This document shows positions 15,268-16,892 of a DNA stretch of 16,892 bases, in pieces. Origin of the DNA: Methylococcaceae bacterium (GTDB lineage Bacteria; Pseudomonadota; Gammaproteobacteria; Methylococcales; UBA1147); the NCBI GenBank assembly GCA_022616595.1, contig JAKEEL010000222.1, positions 1 through 16,892 on the forward strand, in the 5' to 3' direction. The position numbers were made by a program, and so were the translations under genes. The notes under the pieces are model-generated. The model was given only the letters and a program-made list of their open reading frames with translations. It was not told where the DNA came from and made no database searches. Each line of letters starts with the position of its first letter. The first letter of the stretch is position 1.

Positions 15268-16320
15268 TTATTTCCCCACGCCGAACTCGCTTCCGAACAA
15301 CTCCGCGGCGCCGTCGGTCACGACCAGGTCGGCGGAACTAAGCCCTTCGGCCAGAACCGCCATCCCGCCTTGGCCGGATCGGATTTCGACGCGTTTACGC
15401 GCATAAGTCGATTCGTCGATCTGGGCATACACCCAGGTATTCCCGTGCACATCATGCAAGAGCGCCGCGACGGGTACGAGCAAGCCATTGGACTTTTCCT
15501 GCAGCGGGATTTCCACGCCGACCCGTTGGTTCGGTCTGAACCTTCCATCCGGGTTGTCGACGGCATAGAACAGATCCACGATCGACGAATCGAAATCCGC
15601 GAATCTCGGAGCCGACGGGATCGGCCTGGCTTCGCGATCCCCCGAATTGAGGCTCGCTCCCAAACGTCCGAGACGCGCGGACGCCGTCAGATCGAGGCCG
15701 TCGAGATCGTTCACGAAGACCTGCACGCGCACCCAGAGTTTATTCCGGGTACCGGTCACCAATAACGGCGGACCCAATAATTTTCGCCGGTTCTTCATGG
15801 TATCGAGATCGGCCGCGGCCAGTGCATAATCGGCTCGCGCCGCATCCACGGCCTTCTGGCTGCCGGCCTTGTCCGCAACCAGTTTTTCGGCACGCCTGAG
15901 CACGATTCCCGCGGCGTTCAGTCGAACCAGGGCCGCATCGACCCGGCCATCGGCATCGATCTGGGCTTCCGCGACGCGGACCCGTTCCGATGGATTCATC
16001 AGCGCGACGACCCCGATGACCGATTGCCCCTCGCTTTCGGCGTTACTAGCTCCGATTCCGGTAGCTGCGGGCAGTATCATTTCGCCCGAATACATCCGGT
16101 AACGAACCACGCGCTGTTCGACGAGGGGTTCAACCTTGATACCGAGTCGCTCACGGGCTTTCGCGGTCAGCTTGATCCGGTTCAGGGTCAATTCGTCTCC
16201 GGGTCGGTCCAGCGCGGCCGGCGGATTGGATTGCGTGCCCGGAGCCGCATCCAGCAGGCTCACGCGACAAAGTAACAGTATCAGAATCGGGAGGCCAAAC
16301 CGCCGCTTTGGTTTACTCAT
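15268..16320 (-). CDS. Periplasmic adaptor of RND efflux pump (CusB/CzcB-like), apparently lacking lipoyl domain
   Basis: Membrane fusion protein linking the RND permease to the outer-membrane channel. The 350-residue protein starts with a basic n-region and hydrophobic stretch (about 2-25, KPKRRFGLPILILLL), probably a signal peptide ending near LLDAAPG. Then come a strand region (50-90), an alpha-helical hairpin rich in Ala, Val and Arg (about 113-182, including DADGRVDAALVRLNAAG and KAVDAARADYALAAADLDTM), a beta-barrel region (about 195-280, LWVRVQVFVNDLDGLDL, VDLFYAVDNPDGRFRPNQRVGVEIPL) and a membrane-proximal part (about 285-350, LLVPVAALLHDVHGNTWVYAQ, VVTDGAAELFGSEFGVGK). The two lipoyl half-motifs that normally flank the hairpin are not visible. 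The protein is shorter than typical relatives, which exceed about 380 residues. ATG 16320 overlaps the upstream stop as ATGA and has GAGGAG 10 bases before it. Confidence 0.85.
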   Translation of the reverse strand: MSKPKRRFGLPILILLLCRVSLLDAAPGTQSNPPAALDRPGDELTLNRIKLTAKARERLGIKVEPLVEQRVVRYRMYSGEMILPAATGIGASNAESEGQSVIGVVALMNPSERVRVAEAQIDADGRVDAALVRLNAAGIVLRRAEKLVADKAGSQKAVDAARADYALAAADLDTMKNRRKLLGPPLLVTGTRNKLWVRVQVFVNDLDGLDLTASARLGRLGASLNSGDREARPIPSAPRFADFDSSIVDLFYAVDNPDGRFRPNQRVGVEIPLQEKSNGLLVPVAALLHDVHGNTWVYAQIDESTYARKRVEIRSGQGGMAVLAEGLSSADLVVTDGAAELFGSEFGVGK

Positions 16321-16892
16321 TCGGAAATTTCTCCTCTTTTCTTTGCCGGAATCAAATCCAAGCGCCCGCCCAGGCTGCGCTCCAGTTCCGCGATTGCGCG
16401 CCGGAGCCCGGCCACGGACTCGGCTTCGCGGCGCCGGGCGATGAATAAATTCCAGTTCGCATCCAGAACCGGCAATAACGAGGTTTCACCGGCCCCATAA
16501 GCTTTGTTGGCTTGATCGATCGTTTTCAGCAGCGGCTTCATCATTTTCTCCCGCCACACATGGATTCCCTGCCTGGCCTGCTGATAGCGCGCAAAAGCCT
16601 GCCGGACTTCCAATGCGATCTGATTACGCACCGCGACATAGCGGATCGCGGCTCTCTGCAGCTGGGTATTGGCCCGCGCGATGCCGGCCTGATTGCGGTC
16701 GAATATCGGAATCGGCAATTCGGTTCCGGGCCCGGATTCAAACATGTTCCGCGAGCCGATGCTATTCGCATCGAACATCCCGGTCAGTGTGTAAATTTCT
16801 ATTTCCGCGAGTCCTGCAATTTCGCCCGCGACCTCGACCGCAATTTCAGCCGCGCGCAGATCCGGCCGCGAGGCCAAAGCGTCCTGCACCAA
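16317..16892 (-). CDS. TolC/CzcC-like outer-membrane efflux protein (5' part beyond window)
   Basis: C-terminal 191 residues of an outer-membrane factor that forms the exit duct of the pump. The frame is open to the right window edge. The first codon there, TTG, is most likely an internal leucine, because the text begins in the middle of a conserved region (ALASRPDLRAAEIAVEVAGEIAGLAEIEIY, residues about 5-34 of the fragment), typical of the start of the second OEP repeat. It continues with a porin-like strand segment (GPGTELPIPIFDRNQAGIARA), a long helix rich in Ala, Arg and Gln (NTQLQRAAIRYVAVRNQIALEVRQAFARYQQAR) and the closing helix (ANWNLFIARRREAESVAGLRRAIAELERSLGG). RPDLRAAE, PIFDRNQ and the final ELERSLGG are OEP hallmarks. 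It ends ATGA with the adaptor gene, supporting one operon. Confidence 0.9.
   Translation of the reverse strand: MVQDALASRPDLRAAEIAVEVAGEIAGLAEIEIYTLTGMFDANSIGSRNMFESGPGTELPIPIFDRNQAGIARANTQLQRAAIRYVAVRNQIALEVRQAFARYQQARQGIHVWREKMMKPLLKTIDQANKAYGAGETSLLPVLDANWNLFIARRREAESVAGLRRAIAELERSLGGRLDLIPAKKRGEISE

Noticed and set aside
1..16892. tRNA, rRNA, CRISPR array, insertion sequence or defence system
   Set aside because: Nearly all bases are accounted for by fourteen recognised genes; no direct-repeat spacer pattern, terminal inverted repeats, transposase motifs or tRNA-like cloverleaf were noticed.

Overview
This window looks like chromosomal DNA of a Gram-negative bacterium, most likely a gammaproteobacterium or a close relative. 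The gene order mraZ-rsmH-ftsL-ftsI-murE-murF-mraY-murD-ftsW-murG-murC matches the Escherichia coli division and cell wall (dcw) cluster gene for gene. MurE carries the DNPR signature of meso-diaminopimelate-adding enzymes, and FtsL is a short membrane coiled-coil protein of the proteobacterial type. I cannot name the genus from sequence alone. All fourteen genes lie on the minus strand, so transcription runs from the right edge to the left edge.

Right part (16892 down to 12194): the end of an operon for a tripartite RND efflux pump of the CzcCBA/CusCBA type. It consists of an outer-membrane factor (truncated by the window edge), a periplasmic adaptor and an inner-membrane RND pump. The three genes are translationally coupled (ATGA overlap, then a 2-base gap with a good ribosome binding site). 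The adaptor is short and seems to lack both halves of the lipoyl (barrel-sandwich) domain.

Middle (12193 down to 11988): a 206-base intergenic stretch with no convincing terminator for the pump operon. It holds a near-consensus sigma-70 promoter (TTGACT, 17-base spacer, TATAGT) and five TGG boxes repeated at exactly 10-base steps, running from the -10 element to the mraZ start codon. This is the expected layout of an MraZ autoregulatory operator.

Left part (11987 down to 1): eleven dcw genes packed with overlaps or gaps of at most 5 bases, probably one transcript driven by the mraZ promoter. RsmH methylates 16S rRNA. FtsL, FtsI and FtsW belong to the septal peptidoglycan synthase. MurC, MurD, MurE and MurF build UDP-MurNAc-pentapeptide in the cytoplasm, MraY makes lipid I, and MurG makes lipid II. 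murC runs off the left edge about 324 codons in.

The dcw cluster is conventional. The points most worth a second look are the MraZ operator geometry, the lipoyl-less adaptor, the FtsL without a cytoplasmic tail, and the pump operon that runs straight into the dcw promoter. I found no RNA genes, CRISPR arrays, insertion sequences or other mobile elements.
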